Source: Rikenellaceae bacterium
GTDB taxonomy: Bacteria; Bacteroidota; Bacteroidia; Bacteroidales; Rikenellaceae
Assembly (NCBI GenBank): GCA_015059735.1
Contig: SUZX01000009.1
Location: 1-64,000, forward strand
Length of the DNA stretch: 64,000 bases
Reading direction: 5' to 3'
The position numbers were made by a program, and so were the translations under genes. Positions 19,060-28,738 of this stretch are shown piece by piece (position 1 is the stretch's first letter; each line of letters begins with the position of its first letter). The notes under the pieces were generated by a model. The model was not told the DNA's origin and searched no databases. It was given only the letters and a program-made list of their open reading frames with translations.

Positions 19060-20445
19060 CTACTCTTCGGGCGCAAACATAGGATCCCAAGCAGGTAGCA
19101 GAATAGGTTTTTGTTCAAGCATTTTCAAGATATCGGCTGGAACGTACTTTTTCTCAACCACAAGACGGTACATATACTCATCAAACCATTGATCAGTCAT
19201 GATTAGGTTTCCTTTGTAGCCCGATTTTATGCCCCAGCTGTTTTCTACCATCCATTTTTTAGTTTTTCCGGAAGCATCAATATCAACCGCAATCAATGTC
19301 ATGGCATGCGTAGAACCACTGGCATATGTCATAATACGTTGTTTCTTGTCCATCGGGAAAGAAGTACGGAACAACGAAGCATAATCCATATTGGCAAGGT
19401 CAAGTGTTCCTTTCGTACGGTTTAAGAATTTTCCCACATCGCACGAAAAATACATAGCCGTATTATCTTTGATCGAAGCTATGGCCATCTCTTTAATTCG
19501 CTCGATAGGCAAGTTGATGTACAACCAATTCTCGCCATCATAAACATGTCGATCGTATTCGATTTCATACACTTTGCCATATTCGCGTGCAGGATCGTTC
19601 ATGATCATAACATAGTTAGCTTCAAGATCCTCTCCAATATATTCCTCATAGAAACTTTTCGGAGTATAAGTTTTGGTGCTGACTACATTGCCGGATTTAT
19701 CATATCGCGTCCATTCGAATTGGGTAGGGGGAACACCCAAACATTCCACCAGAATTCGATAAATTTCGGAGAGCATGCCCACTTTGCGATCGGCTACCTG
19801 TTCCGATTTCAATGTGCGTAATTCCAAAGCATATTCGCGCAATTTGAGTTTCAAAATCGTAATCATCTCTTTGGCATTTTCACTTTGGTAGGTCTCCGGC
19901 ATAACCGATTTGGGAACCACACCATATTTCATGATCAGATTCGACACGCCGGTAAATTGACCGCCCTGACTGATAGGATTACGCAACAACCAATCGACTT
20001 TGCGGTCGGATAGATCCAAATCGCGGGTATCAATAATGGCTTGCAGGAAAAGATTTGATTTTTCCAAAAGATCGTAGAACGAGTTGTAATTCTGTGCAAA
20101 TTCAAATGCTGGAAGATTGTGTTTGGCAATCATTTTGGCACGAAGTACATTCAATCCGGTAAAGAGCCAACAACGTCCGGAGGATTTTTGGTTCGTGATT
20201 CCTTTGGTCTTGACCCGATGGGAGAAATGAGTGTCAATCATTGCCAAATTCTCGGAATTCATGGCCAATGTAGCAATAGAATTTGAGGCCAAAGCGTTTT
20301 TTACAGCTTTTTGTTCTGCCGAACCGGTATAACTTTGCCGGATTCGAGCCAACATTTCATTGCTGATGCCACCATTGGGGGCTTGTGCCGAAATGTCAAT
20401 AATTCCCGCAACTAACAATGCTGCACAGAAAAAAAATTTCTTCAT
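19060..20445 (-). CDS. Exported aminopeptidase C / bleomycin hydrolase-like (C1B) peptidase
   Basis: Signal peptide; ITNQKSSGRCWLFTGLNVLR catalytic Cys region; GSTHAMTLIAVDID His; WMVENSWGIKSGYKG Asn. Confidence 0.92.
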   Translation of the reverse strand: MKKFFFCAALLVAGIIDISAQAPNGGISNEMLARIRQSYTGSAEQKAVKNALASNSIATLAMNSENLAMIDTHFSHRVKTKGITNQKSSGRCWLFTGLNVLRAKMIAKHNLPAFEFAQNYNSFYDLLEKSNLFLQAIIDTRDLDLSDRKVDWLLRNPISQGGQFTGVSNLIMKYGVVPKSVMPETYQSENAKEMITILKLKLREYALELRTLKSEQVADRKVGMLSEIYRILVECLGVPPTQFEWTRYDKSGNVVSTKTYTPKSFYEEYIGEDLEANYVMIMNDPAREYGKVYEIEYDRHVYDGENWLYINLPIERIKEMAIASIKDNTAMYFSCDVGKFLNRTKGTLDLANMDYASLFRTSFPMDKKQRIMTYASGSTHAMTLIAVDIDASGKTKKWMVENSWGIKSGYKGNLIMTDQWFDEYMYRLVVEKKYVPADILKMLEQKPILLPAWDPMFAPEE

Positions 20446-20500
20446 AGTATGGTTTAATTATTAGGTTAGATATTACTTATTTGGCATTATTACGTTATAG

Positions 20501-23203
20501 CTATTGTTTGGCAATCAATCGGTATGTTGCTCTACACAACTCTCCCTCATCGGTTATTCCCTCAATCACAACATTATAATCATTGCGACGGTCTGCTGTC
20601 CAAAATGACATCGTAGCCATTCCCTCTTTGCCACTACGCAGGTCGGGATTCCATGCAATCGTTGTTCGGAGATCTTTTTTGTTGGATGTGGACGGCGTAT
20701 CATAACTCGGAGCATAGAACTCGGCCGGTTTACAGTAACCCGCCACCAAAACATTGGCTATCGATCTGTTGCCGGTGGAAGTGGTACGATTGACATCGCG
20801 CACTTCCAAAATAATCACGCCAAAACGAGAGTTTGCACTCAATCCGACAGCATCTTTGGCTTCTACATAGGCAAGCCTTGTGATATTATCCATAGCATAC
20901 ATGTCGAGCACTCCAATATCTGCCGGAGTTCCATTGACAAGTACTCCGGGAATTCTTTCCTCGTCACCGGGAATTTCTTCTTCCGTTTCCGTTATCTCTT
21001 GATCCGTATCTTCGATAAAGTTATTTGCGATTTTAACTCGCTTACGTACGCGAACATCCACCCCGACAATTTCGAGTTGGCGGAATCGTTGCAACGCATC
21101 ATAAACCGAAGCATAGCGAGTCAAATCACCACTGAGCGAATTGAACGAGTCGATAGCTGTTGCATAAGAGTATTGATTCTCTCGGCTCGCCGTAACGACT
21201 ACCGCATCGATGTCAATCACGCGCATCCCCCCTTCGGTGTAGTATTTCTCTTTTGCCCCTATGAGCATTGCTTCTGTCACCGACGGTTTATACTCCTTGA
21301 AATTCGGACGATTCAACGGAATATTTGTCGAAGGGTATGTTTCAGGGTCAACTTTGATAACCACCGTACGGGTGTTACCTTTGCGATTGAGTGCTTGAAT
21401 ATTGTATTGAATCGTATCGGGAGAATCAATACCTGTGATTCTAAATCGGTTTGTGGCATTGAGTGGGAAGATTCCGTGCATCCGACCGTTCTTTTGAAAG
21501 ATTGCAATGCTTGGTTTTCGAGCTTTGCCGATTATACCCATCACCTGCCCTGTAATACGTTGCTCTTTTTCGACCGGATGTTGTATTTTCAGATGGTCGC
21601 CTTTGAGTATTTTGCCTAAATCGTACCGACGCCAACCGTTTGTAAGCATAATTAGATCGAGATACTCCTTACGGTTTGTATTCTCTTTGTTGAAATATTC
21701 GGCAGGTTTTTCGATATGACCTCGCAGATCAGAACTCAACAACAAGTAGCTGAAAATATTTTCGCTGGCGGGATCAAGTTGCACCGCTTCGGAATCGGTC
21801 ACCGAAACCACGAACTTACCGGATGTGGGACGACCATCGCTGTTACGAAAACGGAAATTAAGCGACACTTTCTCACGAGGCGAGAAATGCGATTTATCAG
21901 CTGTGATCTCTGCGGTAGCAAAGTTTTGGTTATCGACAAACACAAGGCGCTCTGCCACAATATGCTTACTCTCTTTATCTACGATGGAAATCAAAGCAAT
22001 TCCACTCATCATTTTCGATAGTGAAATACGTTTGAGTCGAGAAACATCCTCAATAACCGCCTCGACAACACCTCGTGTTTGAATCACTGCTGCCAAGCGC
22101 GTAATAGGGAGATCGGGAGTTGTTGCGACTTTCATCAAAATTGAATTTCCGGTACTGTGTTTCACCTGTATTGAGCACCCCGAAACAAGAGCGTTAGGTA
22201 GATTGAATGTGCGGGTCAATCCTTTTTCCGAAGTTATGGTCGCCGTGTATCGTTTGTCGGCCTGCGCAGTCATCAAAAATACACCCATACCTTTATGACG
22301 AGACTTTATATCACAGAGTACATTGCCGTTATTATCACTGATATAGCCTTCAACTTCAACCGATTTACCATCGGTGCCGATTGCTTTGAATGCAACGATT
22401 TGGGGCATTCCCGCAATCAAATTACCTCCCTCCGGTAGAAATTGTACTGCAAAATCGTTGGAAAACGAAGGAAGCTGAAAGGTACGTTCAAGGATTCGAC
22501 TATTTGCCGTAATTCGCACCCGCAAGCAATCACTGAGGGTATTGGAGGGACGAAATTTTATGGTAACGACACCTTTCTCATTGCTCCTTGACATATATGC
22601 TTTCGACTTACCTCGTAAGTTGAGCGTATATTCCATATCCTGATTGGCGATGGGACGTCCGAGACTGTTTCTAAACGTTATACGTGCAACAACCGACTTA
22701 TCACTATTGGTGCTATAACTAACATGCGTTTGAATGGCATCATCGATGTAGTTTCCAATCTCAATCTCCTTTCGAAAAAGAAACTCTTTATCAAAGTTAC
22801 TCATCCACCTGGTATATGCTCGCAAAGTGTAACGTCCTGCATCAAGTTTGGTTGAGAGCGGCATGACATTGGAGAATCGACCTTTGTCACTCAAAACTTT
22901 CAGTCGGGTAATCAAACGCCCATCTGCACTGATCAGTTCAACATAAAGGAATGAAGACTCAATAGCAGGAGTAAATAATGTAGGATGAATCAAGAATGCG
23001 CTGAAATAGATATTCTCACCTGCACTATAATAGGGTTTATCGGTAATGAGATAGAGTTTTTCTTGTTTTCCGACTTTTTGATAATAATCGACAAAAGCGT
23101 TCTTTGTTATCGTGTAAAAATTCACAGCTGCAGTCTGCGCCGAGGCAATATACGACAACAATAGCAGACAACATGCCAAGATATAGTGTTTCTTGTTCAT
23201 CAA
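20501..23203 (-). CDS. Large exported protein with MG2-like macroglobulin domain and TonB-plug-like segment, no beta-barrel
   Basis: EKLYLITDKPYYSAGENIYFSAFLIHP and AGRYTLRAYTRWM (MG2-like); VVVTASRENQ…GVLVNGTPADIGVLDMYAMDNITRLAYVEAKDAVGLSANSRFGVIILEV (plug-like). Confidence 0.75.
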   Translation of the reverse strand: MMNKKHYILACCLLLLSYIASAQTAAVNFYTITKNAFVDYYQKVGKQEKLYLITDKPYYSAGENIYFSAFLIHPTLFTPAIESSFLYVELISADGRLITRLKVLSDKGRFSNVMPLSTKLDAGRYTLRAYTRWMSNFDKEFLFRKEIEIGNYIDDAIQTHVSYSTNSDKSVVARITFRNSLGRPIANQDMEYTLNLRGKSKAYMSRSNEKGVVTIKFRPSNTLSDCLRVRITANSRILERTFQLPSFSNDFAVQFLPEGGNLIAGMPQIVAFKAIGTDGKSVEVEGYISDNNGNVLCDIKSRHKGMGVFLMTAQADKRYTATITSEKGLTRTFNLPNALVSGCSIQVKHSTGNSILMKVATTPDLPITRLAAVIQTRGVVEAVIEDVSRLKRISLSKMMSGIALISIVDKESKHIVAERLVFVDNQNFATAEITADKSHFSPREKVSLNFRFRNSDGRPTSGKFVVSVTDSEAVQLDPASENIFSYLLLSSDLRGHIEKPAEYFNKENTNRKEYLDLIMLTNGWRRYDLGKILKGDHLKIQHPVEKEQRITGQVMGIIGKARKPSIAIFQKNGRMHGIFPLNATNRFRITGIDSPDTIQYNIQALNRKGNTRTVVIKVDPETYPSTNIPLNRPNFKEYKPSVTEAMLIGAKEKYYTEGGMRVIDIDAVVVTASRENQYSYATAIDSFNSLSGDLTRYASVYDALQRFRQLEIVGVDVRVRKRVKIANNFIEDTDQEITETEEEIPGDEERIPGVLVNGTPADIGVLDMYAMDNITRLAYVEAKDAVGLSANSRFGVIILEVRDVNRTTSTGNRSIANVLVAGYCKPAEFYAPSYDTPSTSNKKDLRTTIAWNPDLRSGKEGMATMSFWTADRRNDYNVVIEGITDEGELCRATYRLIAKQ

Positions 23204-23488
23204 TTTAGGATTTGGTGCAAATTTATTAAAATTTGGTTAAAATGTCTATTTAGCAACGATTTTTTTACACGGTATCTGATGCTACAACAATAAATTGGTG
23301 AATTACCACAACAGAGAGTTGGTCTCAAAGGAGTTTCTTCCTGAAATTTACAATTGCGCCCCGCGATATAATCATTAAAATATACTATCTTTGCATCAAA
23401 ATCACCCAACTTCGGCGTAACAACAGCAATGTTAATCCGATCCGAAAAATTGGTAGAAAGATACTCGGTGTGTACTAATTGTTTGATT

Positions 23489-24424
23489 ATGAAATTTTCT
23501 CGACTCTTGCTACTCGCACTGAAAGGTTGCGCTATGGGTATGGCCGATGTTGTTCCCGGAGTATCGGGCGGAACTATTGCTTTCATATCTGGCATCTATG
23601 AAGAGTTGATCAATTCTATACGACGTTTCGATTTCACTGCGTTGAAACTGCTTTGTAAAGGTCAAGTGAGCAAATTGTGGCACTATGTAAATGGCGGATT
23701 CCTATGTCCCGTATTGTTAGGAATTGCCATAGCTATTTTCTCTTTGGCTCGACTGATGACCTATTTGTTGACACACCACCCCATTGCCATTTGGTCTTTT
23801 TTCTTCGGATTGATCGTTGCATCTGCTTTGTTGGTATCACGAGAGATCGGGCGTTGGGATCTGCGAACTGTTTTATCGTTGATTGTCGGCGTGGGTGTTG
23901 CATGGTGGATTACGATAGCTTCACCTGCCGAAACTCCTGAAACATGGTGGTTTGTAATGCTGTCGGGGGCCATAGCCATCTGCGCCATGATTCTACCCGG
24001 CATTTCAGGAGCATTCATACTATTACTGATGGGAAAATACCAATATATTATGCAGGCAGTTGGCGATTTCAACATCCCTGTTATGGCGATCTTTGCAATC
24101 GGTGCTGCTGCCGGTATCATCAGTTTCTCGCATCTGCTATCTTGGTTGCTTAAACATTGGCACGATGTTACCGTCTCCTTATTGATGGGCTTTATGGTTG
24201 GATCACTCAATAAAGTATGGCCATGGAAAGAGGTTATCGAAACCTATCTTGATAGTCATGGTAAAGCCCAACCGCTTGTCGAGGCAAATATTTCGCCTGC
24301 ACAATTTGAACTATTAACCGGTCGGGATGCCGAATTGTGGCAAGCCGCAGCTCTTTGCATGGCGGGATTCGGCATAATCCTCGGGATTGAAATGATTGCA
24401 AAATTAATCGCAAAAAACAAATAA
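23489..24424 (+). CDS. DUF368 family membrane protein (PopT-type polyprenyl-phosphate transporter family)
   Basis: KGCAMGMADVVPGVSGGTIAFISGIYEELINSIR signature and multiple TM segments. Confidence 0.88.
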   Translation: MKFSRLLLLALKGCAMGMADVVPGVSGGTIAFISGIYEELINSIRRFDFTALKLLCKGQVSKLWHYVNGGFLCPVLLGIAIAIFSLARLMTYLLTHHPIAIWSFFFGLIVASALLVSREIGRWDLRTVLSLIVGVGVAWWITIASPAETPETWWFVMLSGAIAICAMILPGISGAFILLLMGKYQYIMQAVGDFNIPVMAIFAIGAAAGIISFSHLLSWLLKHWHDVTVSLLMGFMVGSLNKVWPWKEVIETYLDSHGKAQPLVEANISPAQFELLTGRDAELWQAAALCMAGFGIILGIEMIAKLIAKNK

Positions 24425-24429
24425 AAGCC

Positions 24430-25170
24430 ATGAAACGTTTCGGATTGATTGGCCGACCGCTTGTGCATTCCGCATCGGCACGTTACTTTACAGAGAAGTT
24501 TAGTCGAGAGGGGTTGTCGGATTGTTGTATATATGAATTACACGAATTATCGACAATTGCCGAATTTCCCGCATTGTTGAACACTTATCCCGAATTGTGT
24601 GGGTTAAATGTCACCATTCCTTATAAACGCGAGGTGATGACCTTTCTTGACGAACTCTCCCATGACGCTCGGATGATCGGTGCGGTAAACTGTATTCGAC
24701 GTTATTCGGATGGCCGTTTGGTAGGACACAATACCGACATTATCGGATTGCGCGCGTCACTCGACCAGCTGTTGGGGACAGATCAACCCGAAGAAGCTTT
24801 GATCCTCGGCACAGGAGGTGCATCGCAAGCCGTGCAATATGCTTTGACCGAACGAGAAATTCAGTTTGCCCTCGTATCGCGAGATATGGCCAAAGGCAAC
24901 TATACTTATGATAATCTTCCGTGTGAGGTGGTCGAGCGCAGTCGTTTGATTATCAATGCATCACCCGTAGGCACTTATCCGACTGTCGATGCCGCTCCAA
25001 AGATTCCATATGCCTACGTGACCCCCGATCATTACCTGTTCGATTTGGTCTATAATCCTCCTCTTACACAGTTTCTCGATTACGGTCGCCAGCGCGGAGC
25101 TCATATCCTCAACGGCGAAATCATGTTTCGCACACAGGCTGAAGCCTCATGGAAGATCTGGGATGAATAA
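24430..25170 (+). CDS. aroE: Shikimate dehydrogenase
   Basis: GLIGRPLVHSASARYF, GLNVTIPYKREVM, GAVNCIRR, GHNTDIIG, LGTGGASQAV. Confidence 0.93.
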   Translation: MKRFGLIGRPLVHSASARYFTEKFSREGLSDCCIYELHELSTIAEFPALLNTYPELCGLNVTIPYKREVMTFLDELSHDARMIGAVNCIRRYSDGRLVGHNTDIIGLRASLDQLLGTDQPEEALILGTGGASQAVQYALTEREIQFALVSRDMAKGNYTYDNLPCEVVERSRLIINASPVGTYPTVDAAPKIPYAYVTPDHYLFDLVYNPPLTQFLDYGRQRGAHILNGEIMFRTQAEASWKIWDE

Positions 25171-25185
25171 AGACGTGATAAAACA

Positions 25186-25223
25186 AGTGTGGGTGTCCAA
25201 GAATTTTATGGACACCCACTTTT
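25186..25223. terminator. Terminator hairpin between convergent aroE and caspase cassette
   Basis: GGGTGTCC aagaatttta t GGACACCC flanked by AAGTG/ACTTTT. Confidence 0.7.
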
Positions 25224-25253
25224 ATAAGACGAATTCGCAAAGCTCTTACCCGT

Positions 25254-26678
25254 TTATTTTAGAGTCAATTTTCCCCAATTGTTTTTCACATCATCACTGA
25301 CCATAATCGCGGGAACTTGCAACTTTTCGTTTGTCAGGAACGACTCTTTTTTCACGTTGGATTGAATGTATTCGGCCAAATCTTTATAATTGACTTCGCC
25401 TTTGCTCTCTTGCAACTTTTTAAGCAAGAAATAGGTAAACAATCCATGTTTCTTATCTTTGTAAGTCATTGCCGTTTCATCGCCCGAAGCAGCCGAGAAA
25501 ACCACCGTATTACCCGAGAGAGTCTCTTTCTTGGCTTCACGGGCAACACCACGAGCCGCCACAAGCATCGAGCCGCCTTTATTGGCACCCGTAAAGCAGG
25601 CATCCATAAAATAGGTTATGTTGGCAGCCTTTGAATCCGACAATTTTTTGTAAAGTTCACTCAACGGATAACATGAGGCTACATTATTTCCTTTGCCATC
25701 TGTCGGGATGATATAAGCATCACCCGTGTGTTCGTCGGGGATTCCGTGTCCGCAATAGTAGATGATAGCACGCGACTTATCGAAAATATTCATAGCTTGC
25801 ACAATCTTATTTATACCATCGGCCATGATTCCGCCGGTAGCATTTTCATAATGATAGATTTGGCGTTTGGGGATACCCAAAGTCTTGATGCAATACTCTT
25901 TGAATATACGACCATCATTCAGCGCAAAATCGACATTATCGACAAACGAATATTGCTCATTCGCAATAATCAACACAAACGTGTCGTTCGCTTTACTCTC
26001 GGTCATGGGGATATTGATGTCGACATCCGATGTCGGAGCGAGAGTTGTTTGAACTGCCACATTTGTAGGGGCTTTTGCGTTCGTATTCTCTGCCACATTC
26101 GTAGATGCGGGTTGCGGAGCGGCTTGTGGGGCTTGTTGCGGAGCGGTATTGCCGGAGGGATTACCCATCTTTTGCGCAAACAATGCTTCCTTGCGTTTAC
26201 GCACCTCTATACATCGATCTTTTACATCTTCCGGAAGTTTATCATAATGTTTCCAAACTTTCTTATCGGGATTTTGCATATTAAAAGCTTTCACCGATAT
26301 ACTTGGCGGTAATACCGTATGCCCATTGAAATCGACCAATCCATATCTTGCAGAAGTTAGTCTTTTTTGCCCTTTGGGGCTGCGAAATACCAAGATACAT
26401 CCTTTTGCATAATTAACATCTATGGCAGCACATTCACACGGAATGATGAGTCGGTCATCACCATCAATCAATCCATAAGCCGGGAATTTACCAAAGACAG
26501 AGGAGTAGCGATCTTTCTCTGCAATTAGACGGTATCCCAAACAAAGTGTACCATCGGATACCCAGTAAGTTTTACTGCCCAAATCGATGGTGCGTGAAAA
26601 ACCTTTCAGGTTATCTTTTTGTCCGAATGCCGAAAACACAATCAGCAGGGAGAACAAACTAAAAATAATTCTTTTCAT
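25254..26678 (-). CDS. Exported caspase-family (C14) peptidase with WG-repeat-like N-terminal region
   Basis: Signal peptide; YGLIDGDDRLIIPCECAAIDV and YGLVDFNGHTVLPP (WG-like); FVLIIANEQYSFVDNVDFALNDGRIFKEY; IIYYCGHG (His) and YFMDACFTG (Cys); VVFSAASGDETAM. Confidence 0.88.
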   Translation of the reverse strand: MKRIIFSLFSLLIVFSAFGQKDNLKGFSRTIDLGSKTYWVSDGTLCLGYRLIAEKDRYSSVFGKFPAYGLIDGDDRLIIPCECAAIDVNYAKGCILVFRSPKGQKRLTSARYGLVDFNGHTVLPPSISVKAFNMQNPDKKVWKHYDKLPEDVKDRCIEVRKRKEALFAQKMGNPSGNTAPQQAPQAAPQPASTNVAENTNAKAPTNVAVQTTLAPTSDVDINIPMTESKANDTFVLIIANEQYSFVDNVDFALNDGRIFKEYCIKTLGIPKRQIYHYENATGGIMADGINKIVQAMNIFDKSRAIIYYCGHGIPDEHTGDAYIIPTDGKGNNVASCYPLSELYKKLSDSKAANITYFMDACFTGANKGGSMLVAARGVAREAKKETLSGNTVVFSAASGDETAMTYKDKKHGLFTYFLLKKLQESKGEVNYKDLAEYIQSNVKKESFLTNEKLQVPAIMVSDDVKNNWGKLTLK

Positions 26679-26704
26679 AAGTCATATTGATTTTGTTAGT
26701 GTAT

Positions 26705-27559
26705 CTATCTTTTGCGAATCTCAACCACACGTTCGACAACTTGAAGATGAGAATCATTCACCTTGTTGCGATGTAACCATTTATTGAAATCTTTGAGCGA
26801 CAATTCGGGAAGATATTTGCCGGCATTAGTCAAAGGCATAGTGAACTCATTGGTTGAGAAGATGAATATTAAACGATTGTGTTCCACCTCTTTCGTTGTC
26901 GTTAAAGTAGTTGCTTCTTTATCAGAAGGATAAATAGGATCTTTGGGTGACAACAACGTATAGTTTACATTGTGCTTCAAATGGCGTATTTTACCACCCT
27001 CATTATCATATGGTAACAGGCAAAATGCCGTCGAGGTATTATCATCAAGCAAATAAATGGATAGATATCCCTTGACCGGAGTTTTGAAATCGACAGCAAG
27101 TTGATCTCGGTCTTTGAAGTTAGAACTTTCAATACCATTACACAAAACCTTGATTTGCAAATCAATATCTGCATTCATCCGTTCACGCACTTTACCATGT
27201 ACTTTTGCCGTAACAACAAGCATTGAAGATTCGTAGCGAATGGCTATCTCCGGAGTATCAATGTCCTCTAACCAATCACCTTTCACCTCGCTCCGTCCCA
27301 ACGATTGGAATGTATTCTCGGATTGATTGTTTTTTGAGGATATTGTGGAGATATTGGTTTGAGAAATCTCTGTTCCAAAGGTATCTGCCATAGCTTTCAA
27401 CCTTGCACGTTCAATGGCAATCTGCTTAGCTCGCTCCAAAGAGATATTCTCCGGTGCATGATAGCTGTATTCTCCGCGAACAGTTTCGACACGTTGAGCA
27501 ACAACCGGCACAATGCCTAACAGCAACAACAATGATAAAGCAATACGTTTGATCGTCAT
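26705..27559 (-). CDS. Exported DUF4384-like protein with FlgT/LPP20-like N-terminal segment
   Basis: RAKQIAIERARLKAMADTFGTEI; VKGYLSIYLLDDNTSTAFCLLPYDNEGG resembles DUF4384. Confidence 0.7.
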   Translation of the reverse strand: MTIKRIALSLLLLLGIVPVVAQRVETVRGEYSYHAPENISLERAKQIAIERARLKAMADTFGTEISQTNISTISSKNNQSENTFQSLGRSEVKGDWLEDIDTPEIAIRYESSMLVVTAKVHGKVRERMNADIDLQIKVLCNGIESSNFKDRDQLAVDFKTPVKGYLSIYLLDDNTSTAFCLLPYDNEGGKIRHLKHNVNYTLLSPKDPIYPSDKEATTLTTTKEVEHNRLIFIFSTNEFTMPLTNAGKYLPELSLKDFNKWLHRNKVNDSHLQVVERVVEIRKR

Positions 27560-27571
27560 ATTGTTGACAGA

Positions 27572-28246
27572 TTACAGTCCTAAGATTTTGTTTACTTTAT
27601 CTACCAAGTTATTACCCTGCTTTTCCAAATCTTCACGAATAGCATTTTGCACCGCTTTTTTAGCTAAATCGGCATTGTAGAATATCATAACCCGTACCTC
27701 TTTACCATTGCTCGGAGTATCGCGATAGAGTTCCACTACGGGGATTACTCGTCCTATATTTTGACTAATCGTATTGACTGCTCCCATGACCGACTTTGTG
27801 GTCGATACTGCCTCATTCTGATTGAGTTGATTATTCCCGACAGCATTATCGACAAGCGCATTGACCTCAGTTTGGATATTTCCCGCAAGTTGAATTTTGG
27901 CCAAATTAATTGCCTGCATTTTTGCAGCATCATAATTCCCGCCAACCGATTGAGCCTCGCCCCGAATATAACGGGGAAATCCGGTTTGATCTATTTCGTA
28001 CTGCATTTTGAAAGAACGATCAAGTTGTTTTTCCAAAGGAAGAGCACCCGGAGCTGTTTTCCAACCCTCTTTTACGATCTTCTTGGCCTCTTTCTTGGTG
28101 ATTTTGTCCACCTTGTCATTCAACTCCTTCGTAGCCAATTTCGCCATCTCCTTACGTTCTTTGAGAAGTTCTTTGTAGTCTTGTGCCGACACCGAAGCAA
28201 TTGTTGTAGCAAACAACACTACAATACAAATAACCAACTGTTTCAT
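27572..28246 (-). CDS. Exported LPP20-like protein
   Basis: Start placed at 28246 where a signal peptide begins (MKQLVICIVVLFATTIASVSAQ); YIRGEAQSVGGNYDAAKMQAINLAKIQLAGNIQTEVNALV. Confidence 0.7.
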   Translation of the reverse strand: MKQLVICIVVLFATTIASVSAQDYKELLKERKEMAKLATKELNDKVDKITKKEAKKIVKEGWKTAPGALPLEKQLDRSFKMQYEIDQTGFPRYIRGEAQSVGGNYDAAKMQAINLAKIQLAGNIQTEVNALVDNAVGNNQLNQNEAVSTTKSVMGAVNTISQNIGRVIPVVELYRDTPSNGKEVRVMIFYNADLAKKAVQNAIREDLEKQGNNLVDKVNKILGL

Positions 28247-28704
28247 TTGGGTTAAGTATTTTCGCACACCAACTCCGAATGGGCGAATTAATACAAAAAG
28301 AAAGTGTGGAGTTGATTCCCGTTTACTGAATAGAGGCTCTGACAAAACCTTGACCAAAATAAACGATACAATGCCCCACACTTGAATAGTATGAGGCCCG
28401 CTACGCACAAGAACGTGCACAGCCACATAGCTAAACAAGAAATGAGTGCTGTTCGTTGTCCCTTGGTCTTGAAAACTGTCAGATTTTCTATTCAGGACTG
28501 CGAAAACACTTTCCGTATATACACCACTCTTTTGAGTAGTGTCGCAAAATTAGAAAGAATTTCCGAAATGAACAAACACTCTAACTGGGACATTGCATTA
28601 ATAAAGAGTATAAAAACTCTTTTTACAAACAAATAAGAATATAAATTAGGTGGTAATAAATATTGAGGAATCGAAGAATAATTGCAGAAAGGGAATAAAA
28701 AAAC

Positions 28705-28729
28705 GAGCTATTCCGCGATGGAATAGCTC
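28705..28729 (-). terminator. Terminator hairpin for the 28739..28948 gene
   Basis: GAGCTATTCC-gcgat-GGAATAGCTC with T run on the minus strand. Confidence 0.7.
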
Positions 28730-28738
28730 ATTTCCTTC

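Noticed and set aside
20999-21619. 206-aa plus-strand ORF antisense to the macroglobulin gene
   Set aside because: Chance antisense ORF; Cys/Arg-rich composition unlike a protein.
28247-28438. 64-residue N-terminal extension of the LPP20-like gene
   Set aside because: A clear signal peptide starts at 28246; upstream part is more likely leader RNA.
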